This document shows, piece by piece, positions 1 to 5,873 of a stretch of 10,445 nt of DNA. The position numbers and the translations under genes were made by a program. How positions within the stretch are numbered: position 1 is the stretch's first letter; every line of letters begins with the position of its first letter. Source of the stretch: an uncultured Pseudomonadota bacterium (GTDB taxonomy: Bacteria > Pseudomonadota > Alphaproteobacteria > RUG11792); assembly GCA_902796745.1 (NCBI GenBank), contig CADBQC010000151.1, positions 1-10,445 of the forward strand, read 5' to 3'. Under the pieces are notes generated by a model, which saw only the letters and a program-made list of their open reading frames with translations, did not search any database and was not told the DNA's origin.

Positions 1-627
1 GAAAAAACAACGGTATAAGTGCCCGGAATGCAGACGTACGATATGCGAAATTGATTCACGGATAAAATTCACAGACAAAGAAAGAGAATCCGCGATTACC
101 CTATACCTTGAAGTTAATGGATTTAGAAGAATTGCGAGAATTTAACGCTAGTTCATAATCAGACGATAATCAAATGGGTAAAAAAGGCTGCCATATCGCT
201 TCCAGAACACAAAATTCACGATCCAATGGATGTAGTGGAAATGAATGAATTGTATACTTTTGTAAAAAAAACTTTAAAAACACGGGGTTGGACCGCGGTC
301 GATCGGAATAAAAGTCGAATTTGTGCATTCGTCGTCGGTTCTGGAAAAAGAAAAAGTTTACGTAAACTTATAGATAATATTGATGAAAATAATTTAAAAG
401 TTGTCTGCACAGATGGAAATTTTTCATATGAGGAAGAACTAGGCATGAACGCTGATATCAAACATGTAGTGAGTAAGTCTGAAACTTGCTTAGTAAAAAG
501 TTATAATTCAGTATTATGCTACTACCTTGCTAGATTACACCGAAAAACTAAGTGCTACAGCAAATCTGTTCTCATGTTGACCATTTCTGTCAAGCTACTT
601 CTTGCGTATAAGTACGGTCTCTCATGA
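1..627 (+). pseudogene. IS1-family transposase relic, copy 1 (5' end outside window)
   Basis: Remnant of an IS1-family DDE transposase. The first part (from base 2) reads as the end of a CxxC zinc finger (CPEC) followed by the helix-turn-helix block ending GFRRIARI. The frame then breaks: the helix-turn-helix continues for a few codons in the third frame (about 141-155) and then in the first frame (HNQTIIKWVKKA), so two small indels lie near 140-157. From 226 an open stretch carries the catalytic domain: VEMNEL, AVDR, CTDGNFSYEEEL and the C-terminal block YYLARLHRKTKCYSKS. Counting from the ATG at 226, the first catalytic Asp is Asn7, the second (Asp63) is kept, and the position of the final Glu is Lys91. 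The copy is therefore both frameshifted and catalytically dead. The family call is confident; the left end lies outside the window. Confidence 0.85.
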
Positions 628-695
628 AATGGGGAGCAATCCCTAAATAAAAAGCATATTAATTCTTCTGTAAAGGATGATTAGATGAGTCAAGC
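628..695. mobile_element. junction between the two IS relics
   Basis: This stretch separates the two relics and should contain copy 1's right end and copy 2's left end. The sequence ATCCCTAAATAA...GCATA near 641-658 resembles ATCCCAATAAA...GCATA near 1331-1349 after copy 2, which suggests a shared right terminus. I could not define terminal inverted repeats or a target duplication. Confidence 0.35.
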
Positions 696-1304
696 ATGTT
701 GGAAATTTGTGCAGTTTGCGGATGTAAAGGATTGTAGAAAGCATAAGTTATTAATGGCAGACAGGGGTATAGATGCAAAAATTGTAACAAGAACCAAGCC
801 GAAACGGACGATAGAATGAAGTACTCTGATGAAGAGTGAAAGCATGCTTTAGTGCTGTATCTGGGGGGGTGCGGATTTCGAATAATTGCGAAAATTATGA
901 GTAAAATTTTCAATAAAAGTTATCGATATCAGACCATAATGAATTGGATAAAAAGGGCTGGATTAAAGGAGATGTCTGAGAAAAAACAGGAAAAAGCAGA
1001 GGTTTTGGAGGTAAATAAGAGTATAGACTGATGTTGATATGGAAAAGATGTACATTAGTGCCTTTGAAGTAGGGGCTGGAAAAGTTTTGTTTTAAGAAAA
1101 TTAATCTAAAGATTGTACGTACGAGACTGTGTCTTCTCTGACGGGAATTTTTCGTACGAAGAGGAGCTGAGCATGAACAATGATATCAAACACGTCATCA
1201 GCAAATCTGAGAACTGGTTTGGTTTTACGCTACTGACCTTGTTAGATTACACAGAAAAACCAAGTGTTATAGAACTTTCAATTGAATTGCTTATGTGTAG
1301 GTGA
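696..1304 (+). pseudogene. IS1-family transposase relic, copy 2
   Basis: Second, more decayed IS1-family transposase in the same orientation. From the ATG at 696 one frame runs through a CxxC...CxxC zinc finger (CAVC, then YRCKNC) and a helix-turn-helix block (HALVLYL, GFRIIAKI, NWIKRAGLK). In-frame stops interrupt it at 735 (TAG), 744 (TAA), 837 (TGA) and 1029 (TGA). The start of the catalytic domain is shortened: DVDMEKMYI joins almost directly to AFEVGAGK. The frame then shifts before SDGNFSYEEELSMNNDIKHV (from 1137). The segment that should hold the third catalytic residue is missing. The last recognisable block (about 1229-1270) matches copy 1's ARLHRKTKCYSK at DNA level but in a broken frame. 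It cannot make a functional transposase. Confidence 0.85.
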
Positions 1305-1402
1305 GAACTTTTTTATCAATTTGTTTGTCCATCCCAATAAACTTGCATAGAGGAGCATTTTTTGTTACCATCTCGTCATGGTTTTGAAGATTACGTTGAG
1401 TA
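1305..1402. other. IS right-end remnant and acpP leader
   Basis: This 98-bp gap lies between relic copy 2 and acpP. Its first half (to about 1350) looks like the right end of the IS, by similarity to the sequence after copy 1. Its second half is the acpP leader. TTGTTT at 1321 is followed 17 bp later only by a poor -10 (TGCATA), so I do not call a promoter. No strong Shine-Dalgarno precedes the acpP ATG; GAG at 1398-1400 is very close. Confidence 0.35.
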
Positions 1403-1636
1403 ATGGATACATTAGAAAGAGTTAAAAATATTATTGTCAATAATTTAAAAGTGGATGCAACGAAGGTTGTTGAAAGTGCTACATTTAAGGACGATTTGGG
1501 CATGGATAGCCTAGCGCAAGCTGAACTTATTATGGAATTCGAAAAAGAGTTCAATTGCGAAATTCCAGAAGATGTAGCAGAAAAAATAGCCACAGTTGCT
1601 GATGCAGTAAAGTATCTAGATTCCCTGGGGAAATAA
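1403..1636 (+). CDS. acpP: Acyl carrier protein
   Basis: Carries growing acyl chains on a 4'-phosphopantetheine arm for type II fatty-acid synthesis, and for lipid A and phospholipid acyl transfer in the cytoplasm. The product has 77 residues, the normal length. The attachment serine is Ser36 in GMDSL, followed by an acidic helix II ([11 protein letters not shown]) and the conserved [10 protein letters not shown] segment. The usual DSLD is DSLA here: the acidic residue two after the modified serine is Ala38, with Gln39 and Ala40 next. The remaining acidic face (Glu41, Glu45, Glu47, Glu49) is intact, so it is probably functional. fabF follows after 9 bases, a classic pair. The usual upstream fabD and fabG are absent; IS relics sit there instead. 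The start is the only reasonable ATG, although its ribosome binding site is weak. Confidence 0.95.
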   Translation: MDTLERVKNIIVNNLKVDATKVVESATFKDDLGMDSLAQAELIMEFEKEFNCEIPEDVAEKIATVADAVKYLDSLGK

Positions 1637-1645
1637 GAGGATAGA

Positions 1646-2896
1646 TTGAAAAGGAGAGTTGTAGTTACCGGTATGGGGGTAATTTCCCCGCTAGGATGTG
1701 ATGTCGATGTAATGTGGAACAACCTCATTGCTTGTAAAAGTGGCATAAGACAGATAGATACATTCGACACAACAGGTATGGCATCCAAAATAGCGGGGAT
1801 GGTACCTCTTGGAGATGCGGGCTTCAATCCAGACGATTATATGCCTCCAATAGAGCAACGCAGAGTCGACAAGTTCATTGTATACGCCATAGGTGCAGCG
1901 TCCCAAGCTCTGAAGGATTCTGGTTTTATTACCTTCAGTGAGGAACAGAAAGAGAATACCGTAGTTTTTGTAGGTTCTGGCATTGGAGGTATTTCTAGAA
2001 TATACGATACATCAGTTACCTTGCATGATGAAGGGGCTCGGCGAGTAAATCCTTTCTTTATTCCGTCTGTTTTGGTCAATTTAGCGGCGGGACATATTGC
2101 GATAAAGTATGGACTGAAAGGTGCAAATTATAGTGTTGTGTCTGCTTGTGCCTCCGGAATTCATAGCATTGGAGAGGCTTTTAGATATATTCGAGATGGA
2201 TATGCAGATTATGCCGTAGCGGGTGGAGCTGAGTATGCTGTATGTCCTCTAGGAGTATCTGGGTTCTCTGCAGCTCATGCTCTTTCAACAAAATACAACG
2301 ATACCCCTGAAATGGCATCACGTCCGTGGGATAAGGGACGCGATGGATTTGTAATAGGCGAAGGTGCTGGCATTATTACATTAGAAACGCTGGAATCTGC
2401 ACAAAAACGCGACGCCCATATTTATGGCGAAATAATTGGTTACGGAACTTCTTGTGACGCTTATCACATCACTACTCCGGCGAAGGATGCATCTGGCGCA
2501 ATTTTATCAATGGATAGGGCACTAAAAGACGCAGGCATATCGTGTGACGTAGTTGATTATATAAATGCCCATGGAACATCTACTTCTGCAGGAGATGAAG
2601 CGGAAATAAAAGCCGTTAAGACTGTTTTTGGAAAACACGCCTACAAACTAAATATGTCATCAACTAAATCTGCTATGGGGCATTTACTGGGCGCTGCCGG
2701 CGCGGTTGAAACCATTGTATGCCTGAAAGCGATGAACGGCAACATATCCCCTGCCACATTGAATTTAAATGAACCAGATAACGGATTTGACATAAATTTA
2801 ACGCCTAATATACCTCAAGAACGGAAAATAGAGTACGTTATGAACAACTCTTTTGGTTTCGGCGGTACAAACGGCTCGCTTATTTTCAAAAAATAA
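1646..2896 (+). CDS. fabF: 3-oxoacyl-[ACP] synthase II (KAS II)
   Basis: Elongation condensing enzyme of type II fatty-acid synthesis. It condenses acyl-enzyme with malonyl-ACP, releasing CO2 and extending the chain by two carbons. The product has 416 residues, typical of FabF. The thiolase-fold catalytic triad is visible: Cys168 in VSACASG, His309 in NAHGTST and His346 in KSAMGHLLGAAGA, with the conserved Lys341 and the C-terminal NSFGFGGTN loop (401-409). The Cys-His-His triad separates it from FabH, which has Cys-His-Asn. The start is TTG at 1646, giving MKRRVVVTG right at the family's normal N terminus. AGAGG at 1636-1640, five bases upstream, supports it. It lies 9 bases after acpP and is surely cotranscribed. 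No frameshift or missing motif is seen. Confidence 0.97.
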   Translation: MKRRVVVTGMGVISPLGCDVDVMWNNLIACKSGIRQIDTFDTTGMASKIAGMVPLGDAGFNPDDYMPPIEQRRVDKFIVYAIGAASQALKDSGFITFSEEQKENTVVFVGSGIGGISRIYDTSVTLHDEGARRVNPFFIPSVLVNLAAGHIAIKYGLKGANYSVVSACASGIHSIGEAFRYIRDGYADYAVAGGAEYAVCPLGVSGFSAAHALSTKYNDTPEMASRPWDKGRDGFVIGEGAGIITLETLESAQKRDAHIYGEIIGYGTSCDAYHITTPAKDASGAILSMDRALKDAGISCDVVDYINAHGTSTSAGDEAEIKAVKTVFGKHAYKLNMSSTKSAMGHLLGAAGAVETIVCLKAMNGNISPATLNLNEPDNGFDINLTPNIPQERKIEYVMNNSFGFGGTNGSLIFKK

Positions 2897-2920
2897 CAAG
2901 AAATACATTATCTAAATTGG

Positions 2921-2987
2921 TGTAACCTCCCCTCAAGTATACGGATATAGAAAAAACGACGCCATGCATAGCTTGGGGAGGATTACA
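2921..2987. repeat. Imperfect palindrome with TG...CA ends (possible MITE or IS-end remnant)
   Basis: The left arm 2921-2937 (TGTAACCTCCCCTCAAG) and the right arm 2972-2987 are inverted copies. TGTAA pairs with TTACA, then CCTCCCC with GGGGAGG, then AAG with CTT, with one bulged A on the right and two bulged bases on the left. The loop is 34 bases. Terminal TG...CA and a C-rich inner arm resemble the ends of IS3/IS481-type elements, so this could be a miniature or internally deleted element. No target duplication is evident (TTGG before, AAGA after). It is also a strong hairpin if transcribed from fabF, but no T-run follows it directly. Confidence 0.6.
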
Positions 2988-3029
2988 AAGAGACACAAGG
3001 AAAGTGAACTCTAATGTTGCATGACGTCG
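2957..3029. repeat. Second inverted repeat, interlocked with the first
   Basis: CGACGCCATGCA at 2957-2968 and TGCATGACGTCG at 3018-3029 are complementary at 11 of 12 positions; the one mismatch is C2962 against A3024. The left arm lies inside the loop of the 2921-2987 palindrome and the right arm lies outside it, so the two pairings cross, as in a pseudoknot. A third small hairpin follows at once: AGTTC 3032-3036 with GAACT 3043-3047, extended by GG/CC around a bulged A. Confidence 0.6.
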
Positions 3030-3061
3030 GAAGTTCTACTACGAACTCCATTAAAATACTA

Positions 3062-3092
3062 ACTCAAATAATTTCGAGTGTAAAGTTTTTTT
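3062..3092 (+). terminator. Weak candidate intrinsic terminator after fabF
   Basis: ACTCAAA at 3062-3068 can pair with TTT-C-GAGT at 3072-3079 around a three-base loop. A run of seven T begins six bases later (3086-3092). The stem is short and AT-rich with a bulged C, so efficiency is doubtful. It is the best candidate for ending the acpP-fabF transcript before rlmN. Confidence 0.3.
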
Positions 3093-3151
3093 AAGGTGTT
3101 TTAAAAATAAAATGATAAAATGAGCTTTGGGTATTACAAATCTAAGGCAAG

Positions 3152-4195
3152 ATGAACGGTATACTAAATTGTACTATTGATGAACTAGAAAAGATTTTTT
3201 TGAACAACGGGTTCTCTAAATATAGAGCAAAGCAGATTTTTGTATGGTTATACCGCTTTGGTTCAAGAACATTTGATGAGATGACCAACATTAGCAAAAA
3301 TATGCGCGATGAACTTACTAAAATGTTTTATATTTATCGTCCTAAAGTCGCCAATGTAGCTCATTCTCGCGACGGAACGATAAAATTTCTGTTTCAACTT
3401 GCAGATTTGAATACCATAGAAACAGTTTTTATGCCAGAAACTAAGCGTAATACCATATGTATATCCACTCAAGTTGGTTGTACTGTTGGATGTAAATTTT
3501 GTAATACCGGCTATAACGGATTTGTCAGAAATCTTACAACCGAAGAAATAATTTCTCAATTTTTAGCGGTAAAAGATTATCTGCATTTATGGGATACAGC
3601 GACCGAACGTTTATCCAATATTGTTTATATGGGAATGGGAGAGCCACTTTTTAATTACGAAAATGTTCTTAAATCTATGCAAAATCTCATGTGTGATGAA
3701 AATGAAGGAATCTCTCGCCGTCGGATTACTCTCTCTACTTCAGGCATTGCTCCTGTTATCGAAAGGCTAGCAAAGGATTTACCTTGTCGTCTCGCTATAT
3801 CTTTACACGCTCCGAATGATAATATTCGCAGCAAAATCATGCCAATAAACAATGTATACAATATTGAAAGTATTCTGAATGCTTGTAGAACATATTCGTA
3901 TTATCATAAGTATCTCAAAATTACATTTGAGTATTTGTTGTTAAAAGATATTAATGATACAGATGATTGCGCTCACGAACTAATTGCATTGCTTAAAAAC
4001 ATCAACGCGAAGGTAAACCTCATTCAGTTTAATCCTTGGAAAGGATGTTCATTTACCCCATCTAAGAAAGCTCAAAGATTCTCTGCAATTCTACAAAAAG
4101 CTGGGCTAGAAGCACCAATTAGAGCCAGAAGAGGCATTGATATCATGGCGGCTTGCGGTCAGCTACAATCTCATGGTCGGGAAGAGCGGATTTGA
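3152..4195 (+). CDS. rlmN: Dual-specificity 23S rRNA/tRNA adenine C2-methyltransferase
   Basis: Radical-SAM enzyme that methylates C2 of A2503 in 23S rRNA and of A37 in a subset of tRNAs, using a methyl-cysteine intermediate. The 4Fe-4S/SAM motif CxxxCxxC is Cys110, Cys114 and Cys117 ([10 protein letters not shown]). The two other catalytic cysteines match Cys103 in TICISTQVG and Cys335 in MAACGQL. GMGEPL (161-166), which contacts SAM, is present, as is the N-terminal accessory domain ([12 protein letters not shown]). The length of 347 is slightly short for the family, but all motifs are intact. The ATG start has TAAGG at 3143-3147 upstream. It is a single gene between fabF and a convergent tRNA. 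Its last seven codons and stop (HGREERI) are read through the antisense of the tRNA-Pro 3' end, so its C-terminal tail is set by the tRNA sequence. Confidence 0.96.
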   Translation: MNGILNCTIDELEKIFLNNGFSKYRAKQIFVWLYRFGSRTFDEMTNISKNMRDELTKMFYIYRPKVANVAHSRDGTIKFLFQLADLNTIETVFMPETKRNTICISTQVGCTVGCKFCNTGYNGFVRNLTTEEIISQFLAVKDYLHLWDTATERLSNIVYMGMGEPLFNYENVLKSMQNLMCDENEGISRRRITLSTSGIAPVIERLAKDLPCRLAISLHAPNDNIRSKIMPINNVYNIESILNACRTYSYYHKYLKITFEYLLLKDINDTDDCAHELIALLKNINAKVNLIQFNPWKGCSFTPSKKAQRFSAILQKAGLEAPIRARRGIDIMAACGQLQSHGREERI

Positions 4196-4250
4196 ACCGC
4201 CGACCCCTTGCTCCCGAAGCAAGTGCGCTACCAGGCTGCGCTACTTCCCG
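4174..4250 (-). tRNA. tRNA-Pro, anticodon CGG
   Basis: A complete 77-nt cloverleaf including an encoded CCA (the TGG at 4174-4176 on the + strand). The acceptor stem is CGGGAAG/CTTCCCG with C1:G72 and A73, the bacterial proline identity elements. The D stem is GCGC/GCGC. The anticodon stem CTTGC/GCAAG encloses the loop TTCGGGA, so the anticodon is CGG, reading codon CCG, with G37. The T stem GGCGG/CCGCT (one G-U pair) encloses TTCAAAT. It lies 62 bp downstream of rpsD on the same strand and could be processed from that transcript. Its last 22 bases overlap the 3' end of rlmN on the other strand. Confidence 0.97.
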
Positions 4251-4256
4251 ACACGC

Positions 4257-4310
4257 ACCAGATGAGCACAATACGGGAACAATTTCCCAAACTGTGCCCT
4301 ATTTTCTGGT
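4257..4310 (-). other. Nested hairpin between rpsD and tRNA-Pro
   Basis: Three nested arm pairs share one axis: ACCAGA 4257-4262 with TCTGGT 4305-4310, GCACA 4266-4270 with TGTGC 4293-4297, and GGGAA 4275-4279 with TTCCC 4284-4288, which closes a four-base loop. Internal loops separate the stems. There is no T-run on either strand, so it does not look like a standard intrinsic terminator. Its place six bases before the tRNA 5' end on the minus strand suits an rpsD mRNA end or a processing structure; that role is inference. Confidence 0.45.
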
Positions 4311-4312
4311 AT

Positions 4313-4801
4313 CTATCTAGCGTAGAACTCTATAACGAGATTAGGCTCAACATTTGCAGAATAAGGTATATCTTCTATATTTGGCATGTTGATAAATTTT
4401 CCTTTACGCTCTGGCTTTATGACTTCAAAATAGCTCGGTACATCATGCTTTTGAGCCTGCTCAAGCTGCGGTTGCAGAATATCAGCCATTTTGTCTTGAA
4501 TCTCGATCTCGTCACCAATTTTTAGTTTATAAGACGGGGCTGTCGTAATTTTTCCATTTACCTTGATTTTGCGATGTGTAATTAGCTGACGAGCACTTTT
4601 TACACTCGGTGCAAAATTTAATCTGAACACAGCTGTTTCTAGACGGCTTTCAAGACTTGCTATCATATCAGATATCGTCTGTTTACGGCTAGCTGCCGAT
4701 GCATCGTGGATACGTCTCAAGACGTGCTCAGAAATACCGCCGTATTCCCTTCTAATTCTTTGCTTCGCTGCAAGTTGCAACGCATATGGCTTTTTATTCA
4801 C
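4313..4801 (-). CDS. rpsD: 30S ribosomal protein S4, N-terminally short
   Basis: S4 is a primary 16S rRNA-binding protein that nucleates assembly of the 30S body; in E. coli it also lines the mRNA entry channel and represses its own operon. The product has 162 residues, against about 205 normally. The start [20 protein letters not shown] aligns with the segment beginning near residue 51 of E. coli S4. The S4 RNA-binding fold (about 54-100: [25 protein letters not shown]) and the C terminus (NLVIEFYAR) are intact. The missing part is the first 45 or so residues, including the GQHG region. The start is GTG at 4801 with AAGGGA just upstream; an in-frame TGA nine codons before it excludes extension. 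A good promoter sits only 40-70 bp upstream. No S4 N-terminal motif is seen in any upstream frame. The family is certain; full function is not. Confidence 0.92.
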   Translation of the reverse strand: MNKKPYALQLAAKQRIRREYGGISEHVLRRIHDASAASRKQTISDMIASLESRLETAVFRLNFAPSVKSARQLITHRKIKVNGKITTAPSYKLKIGDEIEIQDKMADILQPQLEQAQKHDVPSYFEVIKPERKGKFINMPNIEDIPYSANVEPNLVIEFYAR

Positions 4802-4842
4802 AATTCCCTTTTCATTAAGCCTTCAAATCATTCCTACTCAGA

Positions 4843-4871
4843 ATTTTATCATAAAAAACATACTCATTCAA
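4843..4871 (-). promoter_or_regulatory. Sigma70-type promoter for rpsD
   Basis: On the minus strand TTGAAT (4871-4866) is followed after exactly 17 bases by TAAAAT (4848-4843). That is 4/6 and 5/6 to the TTGACA/TATAAT consensus. Transcription would start near 4836, leaving a leader of about 35 bases before the GTG at 4801. This leaves no room for a longer S4 N terminus. Confidence 0.55.
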
Positions 4872-4890
4872 AACAGAAGTTCATTTAGAG

Positions 4891-4905
4891 GTCATTTATC
4901 ATGAC
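4891..4905. promoter_or_regulatory. Small palindrome between divergent promoters
   Basis: GTCAT-TTATC-ATGAC has two perfect 5-base arms around a 5-base spacer. It lies between the rpsD -35 (ending 4871) and the ispH -35 (starting 4910), a position that suits an operator. Arms this short arise often by chance, so this is only a candidate. Confidence 0.2.
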
Positions 4906-4909
4906 TACT

Positions 4910-4938
4910 TTGCGATTTTGGTGCGTTTGCTGTAAAAT
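4910..4938 (+). promoter_or_regulatory. Sigma70-type promoter for the ispH operon
   Basis: TTGCGA at 4910-4915 and TAAAAT at 4933-4938 are separated by 17 bases, 4/6 and 5/6 to consensus. Transcription would start near 4945, about 23 bases before the ispH ATG. It is the only clear promoter ahead of the six-gene run that reaches the window end. Confidence 0.55.
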
Positions 4939-4967
4939 TATCGAATACGAGGTTTTGTGGATGTTGT

Positions 4968-5873
4968 ATGCCTATCACTTGTTATTTGTTATCACCAAGG
5001 GGGTATTGTTCCGGCGTGACCAGAGCTGTAAATATGGCTAATCAGGTCATGAAGTTATACGGTAGTTTTTATGTCACTGAGGATGTTATCCACAATAAAG
5101 TCTTCGTTAAGCAATTGATGCAACAAGGAATGAGGAAGGTTGACTCAATAGATGATATTCCCGATGGTTCAACCGTTTTGTTTTCCGCACATGGCGTTTC
5201 TCCTCAAGTTATTAATAGGGCAGAAAAGAAGGAATTAACAGTAATAGATGCAACTTGTCCAATAGTTAAATCTATTCAAAGCGAAGTCAAATTGGCAAGC
5301 GAACAAGGCAAAAAAGTTATCATTATTGGACATAAATCTCATGCAGAGATAGTAGCTCTGATGGGGTACGCCTGCGATACGAAATTTTATGTTGTTTATA
5401 ATGAAATTGATATAGATTTACTTCCAGATTTTTCAGACGATGAGGTAGTGTATTTTACGCAGACAACTCTTGATTACTCCATGGTAGAGCGAATTGTGAC
5501 TAAATTGAAAGAGAGGTTTCCTGAGATAAAATCAGGCAGTAAAAACAATGTGTGCTATGCAACCAGGGAACGTCAGGATGTCGTCAGGAAAGTGGCGAAT
5601 GGGATTGATTTATTGTTAGTCGTTGGTTCTTCCCACTCTTCAAATGCAAAAAGATTAATTGAGGTAGCCATTAATGCAGGCGCTAAGAAAGCCATTTTGA
5701 TTGATTCAAAGGATGACCTGGATATCGCAGAATTGAATAAAATAAAGTCAATGGCTATAACGTCGGCAACATCAACGCCCGAAGAGCTAGTGCAAGATTT
5801 AGTGAAGTATTTAAAGGAAAAATTAGATGTTGTTGTAAAAGAATTTAGTATTGAAAATGATGCCGAAGGATAA
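4968..5873 (+). CDS. ispH: 4-hydroxy-3-methylbut-2-enyl diphosphate reductase
   Basis: Last enzyme of the MEP isoprenoid pathway. It reductively dehydroxylates HMBPP to IPP and DMAPP using a 4Fe-4S cluster. The three cluster ligands are Cys14 (SPRGYCSGV), Cys97 (DATCPIV) and Cys196 (NNVCYATRERQ). Substrate-binding residues are also kept: His42 (HNKVFV), His75 (SAHGVSP), His122 and Glu127 (GHKSHAEI), Thr167 in TQTTL, and Ser224/Ser225/Asn226 in SSHSSNAKRL. Length 301 is typical. The motif around 221-230 usually reads closer to KNSSNS, so His223 and Ala227 are mild variants. No other in-frame start lies close by; the ribosome binding site is weak (GGAT, spacing about 5). It is first in a long + strand operon, overlaps mutS by 23 bp, and makes the precursor used by UppS further down. 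Confidence 0.96.
   Translation: MPITCYLLSPRGYCSGVTRAVNMANQVMKLYGSFYVTEDVIHNKVFVKQLMQQGMRKVDSIDDIPDGSTVLFSAHGVSPQVINRAEKKELTVIDATCPIVKSIQSEVKLASEQGKKVIIIGHKSHAEIVALMGYACDTKFYVVYNEIDIDLLPDFSDDEVVYFTQTTLDYSMVERIVTKLKERFPEIKSGSKNNVCYATRERQDVVRKVANGIDLLLVVGSSHSSNAKRLIEVAINAGAKKAILIDSKDDLDIAELNKIKSMAITSATSTPEELVQDLVKYLKEKLDVVVKEFSIENDAEG

Noticed and set aside
179..184. A-run in relic copy 1 as a programmed IS1-type -1 frameshift site
   Set aside because: The frame changes lie earlier, near 140-157, and the sequence around this run reads in one frame on both sides.
659..913. 84-codon minus-strand open frame
   Set aside because: It is the antisense of the decayed zinc-finger/helix-turn-helix part of relic copy 2 and has no protein-like features of its own.
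1291..1827. 178-codon minus-strand open frame across acpP and the fabF start
   Set aside because: It is the shadow of two clearly real genes; composition is Ser/Ile/Leu-rich as expected from antisense, with no motif.
2921..3050. Known riboswitch (for example SAM-II, which also forms a pseudoknot) ahead of rlmN
   Set aside because: Stem lengths, loop sizes and sequence do not match the SAM-II pattern as I know it, and the structure lies about 100 bases from the rlmN start.
3093..3121. Promoter for rlmN using TAAAAT at 3116-3121
   Set aside because: The -10 is acceptable, but no reasonable -35 lies 16-18 bases upstream; in an A/T-rich gap such -10 matches are common.
4706..4888. Upstream open frames as a frameshifted source of the missing S4 N terminus
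   Set aside because: None of the three minus-strand frames above 4801 shows GQHG or the basic S4 N-terminal pattern, and stops are frequent.
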